A stretch of 64,000 nt of DNA from Planctomycetota bacterium (GCA_022703445.1 JAKLDR010000008.1:1-64000); one strand, 5' to 3'; positions 18,637 to 27,196 are shown, numbered from the stretch's first letter. Program-made: numbers and translations. Notes: generated from the letters alone by a model not told the origin.

Positions 18637-20295
18637 ATGCGCGCCGGAATCGCCCTGCTGATCTGGCTCCTCGCCGCGGGCCACGCCCGGGCGGGGGAGT
18701 CGGTGACCATGCCGTGGGAGGAGTTCAAGCGCCTCTATGGCGAGAGCGTCAGGAGGGAGGTCATGAAGGAACTGCCCGTCAGGGAGCCGCGGGCGGCCGC
18801 CGCCGTAGAGGAGGCGGTCTACCGGCTGACGGTGGCTGACAGAAGCGCCTCGCTCCGGATCCTTCTGACCGGCCGGATCCAGGCCGGGCGCCCCGAGCTG
18901 CTCAGGCTTTTTCCTGGCGATGCCGTGGTCGGCTCCGTGGGTGGCGTCAAGGGCGGAAGCCTGATTGCGGCGGACGGATGGCTCTGCCTGCTGCCGGCCG
19001 GGAACTCCGAGTTCCAGGTGGAGCTCGAGCTGCTCGTGCCCGTGCGCGAGGACGATCGCTCCAGGTTCGTGACCTTTCCCACGCCACCCTCGGCCCGCAA
19101 CAGTCTGAGCGTGGAACTGCCGGCCGCCCTGCGGCTCCTGTCCCACCCGGGGATTGCCGACCGCCAGGGTGCGCTGCACTTCGCCTCCGGAAGCGGGGTG
19201 GAGCTCCGCTTCGAGGAACGCCGGGAGGCGCCTCCGGGCGGAGTCGCCACGGCGCCTGTCCCGCCGGAGATCGACGTGCTGACCTGCGTCAGCCTCCAGG
19301 GGCGCAAGGTGCTGCTCGAAGCCAGGCTGGCCCCGGCCCGGGCGGTCGGCGGGCCGGTGACGGTGCGGCTGCCGGAGGGCGCGGGGTTCGCCGGATCGTC
19401 GCTGCGCGGCTCCTGGGTGGAACCCGCTGCCGGGGGGGCGGTCAGGATCGCCCTGCCCGCCGGCTTCTCGGAGGCCTTCACCGTCGCCTGCGCGCTGGAG
19501 CGCCCGGCGGAGGACGGGGACTTCTCCTTCGCACTGCCGGCGGTCGAGGGCAATGCCGGCCGTGAGGGATTCCTGGTCCTGGAAGAGCCGGAGGACGCCG
19601 ACGTGCGCTTCTCCGGCGGTGAAGCGGCCGCGGTCCCCGCGCCGGCACGGCTGCCGGCCGGCCTGGCCGAGGATGGGAAGCGCGGCATGGCCCTGCGCGC
19701 CGCCGGCGGCCGGGTGACCATGTCGGTCCGGCGCTTCCAGGCGGTGAAGAGCCCCGAGGTGGTGCTCGACTCGATCTGCTTCCTCACGGCCTTCGAGGAG
19801 GGCGGCGGGGCGCTCTCGGTGCTGCGGATGAGGCTCCCGGCCGAGGCCGGCTCGCGCTTGACCGTGCGGCGCATCCCCGGCGCCGAGGTGTGGTCCCTAA
19901 AGGTCAACGGCGAGCGCCGGGAGGTCTACGGCCTGGACCAGGATACCTGGATCGTGCCGCTGGCCCGCGGGCGCGACTCGGAAGTGGAACTGGCCTTCCT
20001 GCGCCGGGGAGCCAGGCTCGGGCTCCAGGGGCGCCTCGAGACCGAGGTGCCGGCCACGGGACTGTCGGCCCGCAAGCTGCTCTTCGGCGCCGCCCTGCCC
20101 CCGCGGGTGGACCTGACCTCGGTGGAGGGCGACCTGTCGCCGGAGCAGGGCGAGGCCTGGGCCGCGCCCCCGGAGTTCGCCGGCCGGCGCTACCACTTCT
20201 CGCGGTCCTTCTACCGGGGCGAGGCCCTGAAGGTGGCGCTGGCCTACAAGGAGCCGGTCGAACCGGCGGGGATGGAGAAAGGGAGGGAACCATGA
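18637..20295 (+). CDS. Secreted beta-rich protein translationally coupled to creD
   Basis: 552 residues; ATG 18637 follows AAAGGAGG. The signal peptide is about residues 1-19 ('GIALLIWLLAAGHARA'). The mature part has no transmembrane helix and reads as alternating beta strands, e.g. 'RLTVADRSASLRILLTGRIQ', 'EFQVELELLVPV', 'GALSVLRMRLPAEAGSRLTVRRIPGAEVWSLKVNG'. I do not recognise a family. The stop codon overlaps the creD start (ATGA at 20292-20295), so the two products are probably made together, and the CreB box precedes the pair. It could be a periplasmic partner of the CreD membrane protein, whose own periplasmic domain is also beta-rich. Function unknown. Confidence 0.8.
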   Translation: MRAGIALLIWLLAAGHARAGESVTMPWEEFKRLYGESVRREVMKELPVREPRAAAAVEEAVYRLTVADRSASLRILLTGRIQAGRPELLRLFPGDAVVGSVGGVKGGSLIAADGWLCLLPAGNSEFQVELELLVPVREDDRSRFVTFPTPPSARNSLSVELPAALRLLSHPGIADRQGALHFASGSGVELRFEERREAPPGGVATAPVPPEIDVLTCVSLQGRKVLLEARLAPARAVGGPVTVRLPEGAGFAGSSLRGSWVEPAAGGAVRIALPAGFSEAFTVACALERPAEDGDFSFALPAVEGNAGREGFLVLEEPEDADVRFSGGEAAAVPAPARLPAGLAEDGKRGMALRAAGGRVTMSVRRFQAVKSPEVVLDSICFLTAFEEGGGALSVLRMRLPAEAGSRLTVRRIPGAEVWSLKVNGERREVYGLDQDTWIVPLARGRDSEVELAFLRRGARLGLQGRLETEVPATGLSARKLLFGAALPPRVDLTSVEGDLSPEQGEAWAAPPEFAGRRYHFSRSFYRGEALKVALAYKEPVEPAGMEKGREP

Positions 20296-21551
20296 GCTTC
20301 GTGCGGGTTCTGGCCATCGGCGGAGTGTACCTGTTGGCCTGCGGAGGGTGGATGCTGCTGGGCACCACCACCATGATGCGCTCTGACCAGCTGTCGGGCA
20401 GCCTCGGCGCCGACGTTCGCAGGCTCTGGGGCGGTCCGCTCGTGCAGGAAGCCCCTGATTTCTCCGTGAAGATCCCCGGTGGCGAGCAGAGCCGCAAGGT
20501 GTTCCCGGTCGCCAATCGCGTCAAGGTCGAACTGGGGCTGGAGCACCGCCGGCGGGGCCTGAACTGGTACCCCACCTACAACTGTGATTTCAGCGGGGAG
20601 TACACCCTGTTCAATCATGAAGAGGTCGCGCAGAAGGTGCGCATGCACTTCAAGTTCCCGGCCCTGGACGGCACCTACGACCACTTCAGCTTCCGGCTGG
20701 ACGGCAAGGTGGTCACACTTCCGGTCGATCCGTCCCAGGGCATCAGCGAGATCATCGAGGTGGCTCCCGGCCAGAAGCGCGTCGTGGCCGTCCGCTACCG
20801 CACCCGGGGCCTGGGCGAGTGGCGCTACAAGCCGGCCGGGGCCGGGCGCCAGGTGCAGGACCTGGATCTCTCCGTGACCACCAACTTCGCGGCCGTCGAC
20901 TTTCCGGACGGAGCGCTCTCGCCCATGAAGAAGGAGTCGGCCGGCGAGGGCATGATCCTGACCTGGCAGGCCGGCGACCTGATCACCAACCAGGACATCG
21001 GCGTGATCATGCCCGACAAGCTCAACCCCGGGCCGCTGTCCGCCCGGATTACCTTCTTCGCGCCGGTGTGCCTGCTCTTCTTCTTCCTGGTGGTCGGGAC
21101 CATCGGGATCCTGCGGGGGATCGGCATCCACCCGATGCACTACCTCTTCGTGGCCGGCGGCTTCTTCGCCTTCCACCTGCTCTTCGCGTACCTGGTGGAC
21201 CACGTGCCGGTGCACGGGTCCTTCGCCATAGCGGCGGTCGCCACGGTGCTCCTGGTGACCGGATACCTGGCGGCGGCCCTGGGGCGGGGGTTCCCCTGGA
21301 AGCTCGCCGCCGCCGGGCAGTTCTTCTACCTGATCCTCTTCTCCTACAGCTTCTTCCTGAAGGGCATGACCGGTCTGACCGTGACGGTCGGCGCGGTGCT
21401 GACGCTCGGCATCCTCATGTGGGTGACCGCCAGGATCGACTGGTTCGCCTTCTTCGGCAGGCCGAAGCCCGCGGCGCCAGACGGCGCGCCCCGGCCGCCG
21501 GTGGCGCGAAGGGTCGCGGAGGACGGCGGGATGTTGAGCGCGGGAGGATGA
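20292..21551 (+). CDS. creD: CreD-like inner-membrane protein
   Basis: 419 residues from ATG 20292 (SD GGAGGGAACC), overlapping the previous stop. Helix 1 is about 7-25. A large periplasmic beta domain spans 30-255 ('YTLFNHEEVAQKVRMHFKFPA', 'TNFAAVDFPDGALSPM'). From about 258 there are five to six helices, including 'IGIHPMHYLFVAGGFFAFHLLFAYLVDHV', the CreD hallmark with His-Pro in the loop, and a last helix ending 'RIDWFAFF'. CreD is the strongest CreBC-regulated gene in enterobacteria and is linked to envelope stress and beta-lactam or colicin tolerance. Its biochemical role is unknown. It is slightly shorter than E. coli CreD. Confidence 0.87.
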   Translation: MSFVRVLAIGGVYLLACGGWMLLGTTTMMRSDQLSGSLGADVRRLWGGPLVQEAPDFSVKIPGGEQSRKVFPVANRVKVELGLEHRRRGLNWYPTYNCDFSGEYTLFNHEEVAQKVRMHFKFPALDGTYDHFSFRLDGKVVTLPVDPSQGISEIIEVAPGQKRVVAVRYRTRGLGEWRYKPAGAGRQVQDLDLSVTTNFAAVDFPDGALSPMKKESAGEGMILTWQAGDLITNQDIGVIMPDKLNPGPLSARITFFAPVCLLFFFLVVGTIGILRGIGIHPMHYLFVAGGFFAFHLLFAYLVDHVPVHGSFAIAAVATVLLVTGYLAAALGRGFPWKLAAAGQFFYLILFSYSFFLKGMTGLTVTVGAVLTLGILMWVTARIDWFAFFGRPKPAAPDGAPRPPVARRVAEDGGMLSAGG

Positions 21552-21635
21552 GAGCGGATGAGGAGAAGGCAGAGGGCGGAGACGCGAGGCATGACGGACG
21601 GCTTCGGGGCTCGGCCTTCTGTCCTTCTTTGCCGC
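21541..21635. repeat. Degenerate heptamer hairpin H
   Basis: Purine-rich heptamer-like units (GAGAGCG, GATGAGG, AGAAGGC, AGAGGGC, GGAGACG) and a pyrimidine-rich right arm (CGGCCTT, CTGTCCT, TCTTTGC) overlap the end of creD and fill the convergent gap. The pairing is poorer than in elements A-G, so it may be an older copy. Confidence 0.55.
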
Positions 21636-21656
21636 GGCCGCGGCGGCTGAATCTCG

Positions 21657-24311
21657 TCAGCGCGGGCGGGTGATCAGCGCCCTTCGCGCCGCCAGCCGCT
21701 CGCCGATCTCCTTGCGGAGCCCCTCGGGCAGCGCGGGGTTGGCGGCCAGGGTCGCGAGGGCGTCGCCGACGCCATGCACTTCGTCATTGAGCCCCTCGAA
21801 GAGCTCGGCGGCGATCCGCTCGCGGAGGCGCGCGGAGCGGGGCGTGGCGGTCTCGAGCACCTTGCGGCCGAGGATCCGGGCCAGCGCCGCGAGGATCTCG
21901 GCGCGGTCCTCGGCGGGCAGCCGGCCGTGCTTGTCGCGGAGGGCCAGCAGGGCCAGCGCCGCCGAGGAGGCCGGTGCGGCCAGGTCGGGGCTCGAGTCGT
22001 CGGCCGCCAGGATCTCGGAGATGGCCTTCATGGCCGGCGGATCGGAGAGCTTGAGGCCCAGCGCGCGGATCACTCCCAGGCGGTCCCCGGCGTTGGCCAG
22101 GGGGCTGGTTGCCAGGTCGCGCAGTCCCTCCACCATGGAGGTGGCGGCCGCGGGTCCCCAGATCCGCCGGCCCCCGGCCAACTCCTTCCAGCGGTTGACC
22201 ATGGCCACCAGCACGCGCCGGCCGAGATGCGGGCCGGCGGCCGGGGCCAGGGCCACCCGGACGAGCGAACGCACCACGGCCGGGAGGGAATTGACGAACT
22301 CCGAGGCCTCGCCGGATAGCTCCAGCATGCGCCCGGAGCCGGAGCCCACCTCCACGGCCCGCCCCAGGCTCTCCGGCTCGCGGGCGGACAGGGCCTCGAG
22401 CAGGGCCCGGGCGGCCTCCTCGGCCATCTCGCGCGTGGCCGCGGCTCCGGCGGCCAGATAGGACCAGGCCTCCATCCGGGCCGACGCGGGGATATCCATG
22501 GTCTCCACGCGGCGCCAGGAAGCCTCCAGGGCGGCGCGGTCGCTCCCCAGCGCCCCGGCGATCTTGGCGATGGCCAGGGCCAGTTCGCGGCGGTCCGGAA
22601 ACTCTCCGGTGGCCAGATCCAGCATCTGCCGCTCGGCGTCGAGGAGGCCGGCCGCCAGGGAAGCGTCGCGCTTCCCGGCAGTGGCCAGGCTGCGGCCGAT
22701 CCCGCCGATCATCCGGCAGGCCCGGGAGCGTTCGGCCGCGGGCCAGGCGGGGGCCAGCCGGTCGAGCAGCAGGGGCAGGGCCGGCCGGCCCATGCGGGCG
22801 ACGGTGGACTCGGCCAGTTCGACGTCGGTGCGGAAGGACAGGTCTCCGAAGCTTTCCAGGTAGGCGGCGGCCAGCTCCCCGCGCAGGCCGTCGGATAGCC
22901 GCGGGTCGGCCGCCAGCATGGTCTCGAGCACGCCCAGGCGCAGTTCCTTGCTGCCGCCCTTGAGGCTGTCCAGGAAGACCCGTCCGGCCCGCTCCACGGA
23001 CTCGGGGGGCACGTCGCGGAAGCGGCACAGGTCGGCCAGCAGCCGCAGGAAATAGCGCCGGGCGGGGATCTCGGCCCCTCCGAATTCGGAGATGATCGCC
23101 TCGGCCGCAGCCCCGCCCGGGAGGGAGAAGAGCTCTCCGCCCAGCATCTGCTGCTCGAACTCCCCGGGGTTCCGCCCGCGGATGCCGGCGGCGAGCAGGC
23201 CGGCCAGCTCCTCGGCCGAGATCACCCCCGGGGCGCTCCGGCGCAGGGCCGCCAGCTCCGCCAGAAGGAAGGAGCGGGTTCTCCCATCCGCGGCCCGGTC
23301 CAGTTCGGTGCGCAGCTGCCGGCAGAGCAGTTCCGGGGCGCGCTCGCCCAGTGCAGCGAACAGCACGCGGGCGGAGGCCGAGCCGGACTGCTGGTCGGCG
23401 GACAGGAGCTCCAGTGACTGGCGGACGGCCTCGGCCACCCGCTCCGGGAAGAGAACCAGGACCCCCGCGGCGCCGGCCAGCGCCGAGAGCATCCGCGCGC
23501 GCAGGGCGGAACGCCGTTCCCCGGTCAGCGCGGCGCTCATCCCCACCAGGGCGGCGATCATCTCCATGTCCGTGCCGGTCGTCGGGGCGGCCCCGCGCGA
23601 TGCCAGCAGCCGCTCGAGGCGGTCGATCGCCAGGCGCTTCTCTCCGTCGTCGCCGGAAGCCAGGGCGCCCAGGGCGGCGCAGACGTCCGCACCCAGGCCC
23701 AGGCCGGCCAGCAACCGGGCGGCCTCGGCCCGCACCGCAGCCTCCGGGACGGCCAGGGCCCGGATGAAGATGTCGCCGCGGCTCTCAGTCGGGATGGGGG
23801 CGCAGGCCAGGCGGCGCAGCGCGGAGACTGCCTCTTCGGTGCGCGCGCTGGTCAGAGCGGCGAGCCGGAGCCGCTCGACCTCCTCGGGCGGGAAGAGGTC
23901 GTTCCGGACCGACGACGGCTCCGGAGCGGTCAGGGCTCCGGCCGGGGCCCGAGCCAGAGCGGCCAGCGGCGAGCCCGGCTCGGCTGAATCGCGGTCCCAG
24001 CCCTGCTGGGCGAGCAGCTCCTCCTCGAGCGCGATGATCCGCTCGACCCCGGAGCCGACCAGGGCCAGCTTCTCTGTCACTCCGGCCTCGGAGGCCAAGC
24101 GGGAGAGGGTCTGGTCATCGAGCGCCCCGGCGCCGTCCAGGAGGGGTTGGCTCAAGAGGAGTCTTTCGAGAGGGGACTCCCTGCCGGCTGCCTCCAGGAG
24201 GGCCTCAGAGCACGAGAGGCCCTTGGTCAGAAGCGCACCCAGGCGGATGACCGTCCGCCTGGGCAGTCCCAGGGCCTTGAGGGCAGCCTCGCTGCGCACG
24301 CCTTCTATCAT
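21657..24311 (-). CDS. Large cytoplasmic HEAT-like helical repeat protein
   Basis: 884 residues from ATG 24309-24311 (a GTG immediately before is the alternative). There is no signal peptide or membrane helix. The whole protein is Ala/Leu/Arg/Glu-rich helical repeats ('RAEAARLLAGLGLGADVCAALGALASGDDGEKRLAIDRLERLLAS', 'GSKELRLGVLETMLAADPRL'), typical of HEAT/ARM solenoids. The first 90 residues look different ('LKALGLPRRTVIRLGALLTKGLSCSEALLEAAG') and may be a small helical domain. No family recognised; a scaffold role is inferred. It is convergent with creD. A perfect inverted repeat, CGCCTAT/ATAGGCG, lies on its start. Confidence 0.7.
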   Translation of the reverse strand: MIEGVRSEAALKALGLPRRTVIRLGALLTKGLSCSEALLEAAGRESPLERLLLSQPLLDGAGALDDQTLSRLASEAGVTEKLALVGSGVERIIALEEELLAQQGWDRDSAEPGSPLAALARAPAGALTAPEPSSVRNDLFPPEEVERLRLAALTSARTEEAVSALRRLACAPIPTESRGDIFIRALAVPEAAVRAEAARLLAGLGLGADVCAALGALASGDDGEKRLAIDRLERLLASRGAAPTTGTDMEMIAALVGMSAALTGERRSALRARMLSALAGAAGVLVLFPERVAEAVRQSLELLSADQQSGSASARVLFAALGERAPELLCRQLRTELDRAADGRTRSFLLAELAALRRSAPGVISAEELAGLLAAGIRGRNPGEFEQQMLGGELFSLPGGAAAEAIISEFGGAEIPARRYFLRLLADLCRFRDVPPESVERAGRVFLDSLKGGSKELRLGVLETMLAADPRLSDGLRGELAAAYLESFGDLSFRTDVELAESTVARMGRPALPLLLDRLAPAWPAAERSRACRMIGGIGRSLATAGKRDASLAAGLLDAERQMLDLATGEFPDRRELALAIAKIAGALGSDRAALEASWRRVETMDIPASARMEAWSYLAAGAAATREMAEEAARALLEALSAREPESLGRAVEVGSGSGRMLELSGEASEFVNSLPAVVRSLVRVALAPAAGPHLGRRVLVAMVNRWKELAGGRRIWGPAAATSMVEGLRDLATSPLANAGDRLGVIRALGLKLSDPPAMKAISEILAADDSSPDLAAPASSAALALLALRDKHGRLPAEDRAEILAALARILGRKVLETATPRSARLRERIAAELFEGLNDEVHGVGDALATLAANPALPEGLRKEIGERLAARRALITRPR

Positions 24312-24313
24312 CA

Positions 24314-24329
24314 CGCCTATCTATAGGCG
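24314..24329. promoter_or_regulatory. Palindrome overlapping the HEAT-gene start
   Basis: CGCCTAT-CT-ATAGGCG, perfect over 7 bp per arm, abuts the start codon of the 21657-24311 gene, where a Shine-Dalgarno would be expected but none is seen. It could be an operator or an mRNA hairpin controlling initiation. Confidence 0.45.
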
Positions 24330-24628
24330 CTGGCTGTCCCGATGTCAATGCACAAGCCTGCGTTGTGCCGGCCGCAGGCGGCTCCGATTCCCAGGTTGGG
24401 TTGTTAGTTCGTATAAGCATTGATCGGGATGGGGTCGCAGCGCCTTGAAATTCAGTGGTCGGCACATCACGCCAAGCGGGAACCTCCGAGGCCTGCAAAC
24501 CGCAGCGTTGATGCATGTGGCGCCAAGTGGCGTTTTGTGGTTCAAGTGGGCCAAGCCCATTAGTTCCTGTTGTGCCCATTAACCCTCTGGAGCCTGGAAT
24601 CCGGGCGACTGGGCAGAATGGATTCGTG
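24330..24628. other. Non-coding divergent stretch
   Basis: About 300 bases between the HEAT gene and the NYN-gene promoter. Short ORFs exist on the minus strand but lack Shine-Dalgarno sequences and read as low-complexity shadows. Small repeats around 24515-24575 (GGCGCCAAGTGGCG, GTGGGCCAAGCCCA) could form hairpins. I recognise no RNA family. Confidence 0.5.
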
Positions 24629-24657
24629 TTGACACCCGACCGCCCGAGAGCTAATAT
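24629..24657 (+). promoter_or_regulatory. Consensus sigma-70 promoter of the NYN gene
   Basis: The -35 box TTGACA (24629-24634) and -10 box TAATAT (24652-24657) are separated by 17 bases. It would give a leader of about 105 nt before ATG 24770. This is the closest match to the vegetative consensus that I saw in the window. Confidence 0.8.
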
Positions 24658-24769
24658 CCCCGTGTCACGGGACGAGACATAGACGGTGTTGAAACGGTGG
24701 GCCTGTGGGACCGACCGCGTGCGTCGGTGGTATACCGTTCATGGCACCGTATCTTGAGGAGGCACTGGG

Positions 24770-25573
24770 ATGGCACCTGAGAACGTTAGCAACAGCGTAA
24801 GCAAGCCCGAAAGAGTGGAGCGGCAGGAGAGGGTGTTCTTTATTCCTGGACGGCAGCGCGGACAGCGCGTTGGGCTTTTCGTCGACGTGCAGAACATGTT
24901 CTACTCGGCGAAACACCTCTACCAGGCCAAGATCAATTACCGCAGACTGCTTGACGATTTGACCGCCGGCCGCCAGTTGGTTCGGGCCGTGGCCTACCTG
25001 GTGACCAAGCCGGAGGTTGACCAGACCGCGTTCGTCGACGCCCTGACCAGGCTCGGCTACGAGATCAAGGTCAAGTATCTCAAGATCCGGCCGGATGGCA
25101 CCGCCAAGGGTGACTGGGCCATGGAACTGTCTCTGGATGTCATGGCCGTCGCTCCGCGACTGGACACCGTCATCCTGGTCACCGGGGATGGCGACTACGT
25201 GCCGCTGGTCGAGCGCCTTAAGGTCCTGGGCGTCCGCACCGAGGTGGTCGGGTTCCCGCAGAACACCGCCACGGAACTCATGAACGTGGCCCACGCCTTC
25301 GTGGCCATCGACGACGCCATGCTCTTCAAGGAGAAGAAGTTCGAGGCCGAGCTGGCGGCCCAGGCGGCCGGCAACACCGAAGGGTTCGCTCCCCGCGGCC
25401 GCGCCGCGGATTCCATCGCCGAGCGTTTTGCCGCTGGCGAGCACGCGTCCCCGGCCGCGCAGATGGGCGTCTGGGCGCCCGGCAACAACGAGGGCGACGG
25501 GAGCGCGCAGGTCGACGACGCCACTGCTGAGAGGCTGGCTTCCCAGCTCTGGGACCGCGAGCACAACAAGTAG
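24770..25573 (+). CDS. NYN-domain (LabA/DUF88-like) putative ribonuclease
   Basis: 267 residues; ATG 24770 follows GAGGAGG. The NYN/PIN-like core starts at about residue 32: 'RVGLFVDVQNMFYSAKH' (first catalytic Asp, D39, and N42), 'KGDWAMELSLDVMAVAPRLDTVILVTGDGDYVPLVERLKVLG' (further acidic residues), 'VEVVGFP'-like strand and 'DDAMLF'. These acidic residues form the metal site of NYN nucleases. Residues 195-267 are low-complexity and probably disordered. RNA cleavage is the family's presumed activity; the target is unknown. It is driven by the consensus promoter at 24629, with a terminator directly after, so it is monocistronic and probably constitutive. Confidence 0.85.
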   Translation: MAPENVSNSVSKPERVERQERVFFIPGRQRGQRVGLFVDVQNMFYSAKHLYQAKINYRRLLDDLTAGRQLVRAVAYLVTKPEVDQTAFVDALTRLGYEIKVKYLKIRPDGTAKGDWAMELSLDVMAVAPRLDTVILVTGDGDYVPLVERLKVLGVRTEVVGFPQNTATELMNVAHAFVAIDDAMLFKEKKFEAELAAQAAGNTEGFAPRGRAADSIAERFAAGEHASPAAQMGVWAPGNNEGDGSAQVDDATAERLASQLWDREHNK

Positions 25574-25597
25574 CCAAGTCCGATCCGGCCCAATTGC

Positions 25598-25632
25598 ACA
25601 CGGCGCGCCATCATGGCGCGCCGTGTCATTTT
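25598..25632 (+). terminator. Rho-independent terminator after the NYN gene
   Basis: A perfect 12-bp GC-rich stem (25598-25609 with 25615-25626), 5-base loop, then CATTTTG. It separates the NYN gene from the hsp20 operon. Confidence 0.85.
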
Positions 25633-25711
25633 GACAGGCACTCCCGTGGCGTCTGCCGGAGAGGCCCGACGCCAACCCTCGCAAGACCGCGTGGTGTTCC
25701 CCGAAAAGCGC

Positions 25712-25727
25712 TGGCACGCGCCTTGCT
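25712..25727 (+). promoter_or_regulatory. Sigma-54 (-24/-12) promoter of the hsp20 operon
   Basis: TGGCAC, five bases (GCGCC), TTGCT: the GG and GC elements are at the canonical spacing and all key bases match. It is 64 bp upstream of the first hsp20 start. No comparable -35/-10 pair was found in this gap. Confidence 0.85.
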
Positions 25728-25790
25728 TTTTCCGGCTTTTGGGAAATGTTCCGGCTCCGATGCCGGTGATGGTTGCGAAAGGAGGCTGTC

Positions 25791-26180
25791 ATGGCTCTGT
25801 GGAATCTGGCTTGGGACTGGGATCCATGGGCGACGCTGCGGACCGCGGCCCGAACGCAGGCCTTCCCTCCGGTCAACGTCTACGAGTCCGGTGAGGCCTA
25901 CGGGATCGAAGCAGAGGTGCCGGGCGTGGCCCCAGAGGATCTGGAACTGACCGTTGAGGGCAACGTGGTGACCATCGCGGGCCAGCGCCGGCCGGATGAG
26001 GTCCGCGGTGCCTTTCACCGCCGCGAACGTCTTGCCGGCCGGTTCGCGCGCAGCCTGCGATTCCCCGTGCAGCTGGACTCCAGCCACGTTGAGGCGCAGT
26101 GCGTGGACGGGATGCTCACCGCGCGGATCGCCAAGGCTCCGGAAGCCAGGGCCCGCCGCATTGCCGTCAAGTCGGTCTGA
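25791..26180 (+). CDS. Small heat-shock protein Hsp20, first of three
   Basis: 129 residues; ATG 25791 has AAAGGAGG 6-13 bases upstream. The alpha-crystallin domain spans about residues 24-112: 'PPVNVYESGEAYGIEAEVPGVAPEDLELTVEGNVVTIAGQRR' and the closing 'VDGMLTARIAK' corresponding to the A-x-x-x-n-G-V-L motif. The N-terminal arm is short and Trp-rich ('ALWNLAWDWDPW'), and the C-terminal IxI-like motif is 'RIAV'. Such proteins hold unfolding proteins for refolding. It is the first gene of a three-gene run with 24-bp and 23-bp gaps, under a sigma-54-type promoter rather than a recognisable sigma-32 or CIRCE element. Confidence 0.9.
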   Translation: MALWNLAWDWDPWATLRTAARTQAFPPVNVYESGEAYGIEAEVPGVAPEDLELTVEGNVVTIAGQRRPDEVRGAFHRRERLAGRFARSLRFPVQLDSSHVEAQCVDGMLTARIAKAPEARARRIAVKSV

Positions 26181-26204
26181 GATGGTGCCGGAGGGAGGGA
26201 CGCC

Positions 26205-26606
26205 ATGAACGAACAGGACAAGACCTCCATGGAGAGGAAAGAGGAACCGCGCCCGGCCGAACGTACCCGGGAGGAGATGGAGTTCGTGCCCGACGCGGAC
26301 ATCTACGAGACGGACAAGGAGTTGGTCCTGGTGGCGGACATGCCGGGCGTGGACCGGCAGAGCGTCGATGTGGACCTGTCGGCCGGCGTGCTCACCATCA
26401 CCGGGCGCGCTCGGGACAGGAAACTGGAGGATGGGTACGCCTGCACCGGGCGAGAGTTCCGCTCGGGGAACTTCTCCAGAAGCTTCACGCTCGGAGAGGA
26501 AATCGACTCATCCGCCATCGAAGCTTCAATGAGTCGCGGCGTGCTGCGGGTGCGGCTGCCCAAGGCCGTGCCGGCCAGCCGCAGGATCGCCGTCAAGGAA
26601 GGCTGA
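26205..26606 (+). CDS. Small heat-shock protein Hsp20, second of three
   Basis: 133 residues; ATG 26205 with GGAGGGACG. A charged N-terminal tail (1-24) precedes an alpha-crystallin domain: 'DADIYETDKELVLVADMPGVDRQSVDVDLSAGVLTITGRARD' and 'SMSRGVLRVRLPKA', and it ends 'RRIAVKEG' with an IxV-type tail. It is clearly different in sequence from the flanking copies, which suggests that the three may form mixed oligomers; that is inference. The DYACTGREFRSG-like linker is typical of class with short beta6 loop. Confidence 0.9.
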   Translation: MNEQDKTSMERKEEPRPAERTREEMEFVPDADIYETDKELVLVADMPGVDRQSVDVDLSAGVLTITGRARDRKLEDGYACTGREFRSGNFSRSFTLGEEIDSSAIEASMSRGVLRVRLPKAVPASRRIAVKEG

Positions 26607-26629
26607 GAGCCGGGCGGAAAGGAGGACCC

Positions 26630-27115
26630 ATGAGCATGAACATGATTCCGCGGCGTCGGCGCGAGGAAGGGGCGGAGATCGGTCATCCCATCGACCTGTT
26701 CCGGCGGCAGATGGACCGGCTCTTCGATGATTTCTGGGGAGAGACGGGTCTGATGAGCGGCCTGGCGGGCCCGGGGGCGGGCGGGACCTTCCTGCCGCGG
26801 GTTGATGTGACCGAGAACGAGAGCGAGGTCACAGTGACGGCGGAGCTTCCCGGCTTGACCGACAAGGACGTGGAAGTGTCGCTGGCGCAGGGCAGGATGG
26901 TCCTGAGCGGCCAGAAGAAGTCCGAGCAGGAGCACAAGGACCGGTCGCTCCACATCGTCGAGCGCAGCTACGGCAGTTTCAAGCGTGTCATCGAACTGCC
27001 TTCGGCCGTGCAGGAGGACAAGGCCCAGGCCAGCTTCAGGAACGGCGTGCTGACCGTGAAGGTCCCCAAGGGCGCCGAGGTCAGGTCCAGGAAGATCCAG
27101 ATCAGGGAAGGCTGA
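26630..27115 (+). CDS. Small heat-shock protein Hsp20, third of three
   Basis: 161 residues; ATG 26630 with AAAGGAGG. It has the longest N-terminal arm of the three, containing the amphipathic 'PIDLFRRQMDRLFDDFWG' helix usual in bacterial class A Hsp20. The crystallin domain follows ('FLPRVDVTENESEVTVTAELPGLTDKDVEVSLAQGRMVLSG', 'ERSYGSFKRVIELP', 'SFRNGVLTVKVPKG') and the C-terminal 'RKIQI' motif that docks neighbouring dimers. It is the last gene of the operon; a strong hairpin follows 22 bp after the stop. Confidence 0.92.
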   Translation: MSMNMIPRRRREEGAEIGHPIDLFRRQMDRLFDDFWGETGLMSGLAGPGAGGTFLPRVDVTENESEVTVTAELPGLTDKDVEVSLAQGRMVLSGQKKSEQEHKDRSLHIVERSYGSFKRVIELPSAVQEDKAQASFRNGVLTVKVPKGAEVRSRKIQIREG

Positions 27116-27137
27116 GCGCAGCGGGCACACAAGAAGC

Positions 27138-27166
27138 GGGCGCGGGAGATCGTCTCTCCCGCGCCC
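27138..27166. terminator. Bidirectional terminator hairpin
   Basis: A perfect 12-bp stem (27138-27149 with 27155-27166), extendable outward through AAG/CTT, lies between the convergent hsp20 operon and the PA14 gene. There is no long U tract on either side, so efficiency is uncertain. Confidence 0.65.
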
Positions 27167-27196
27167 GTGCTTCCTGGCTGTGGTGTTGTTAGGGCT

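Noticed and set aside
24345..24560. 71-codon minus-strand ORF in the gap before the NYN gene
   Set aside because: No Shine-Dalgarno, no homology I recognise, and composition unlike the neighbouring genes.
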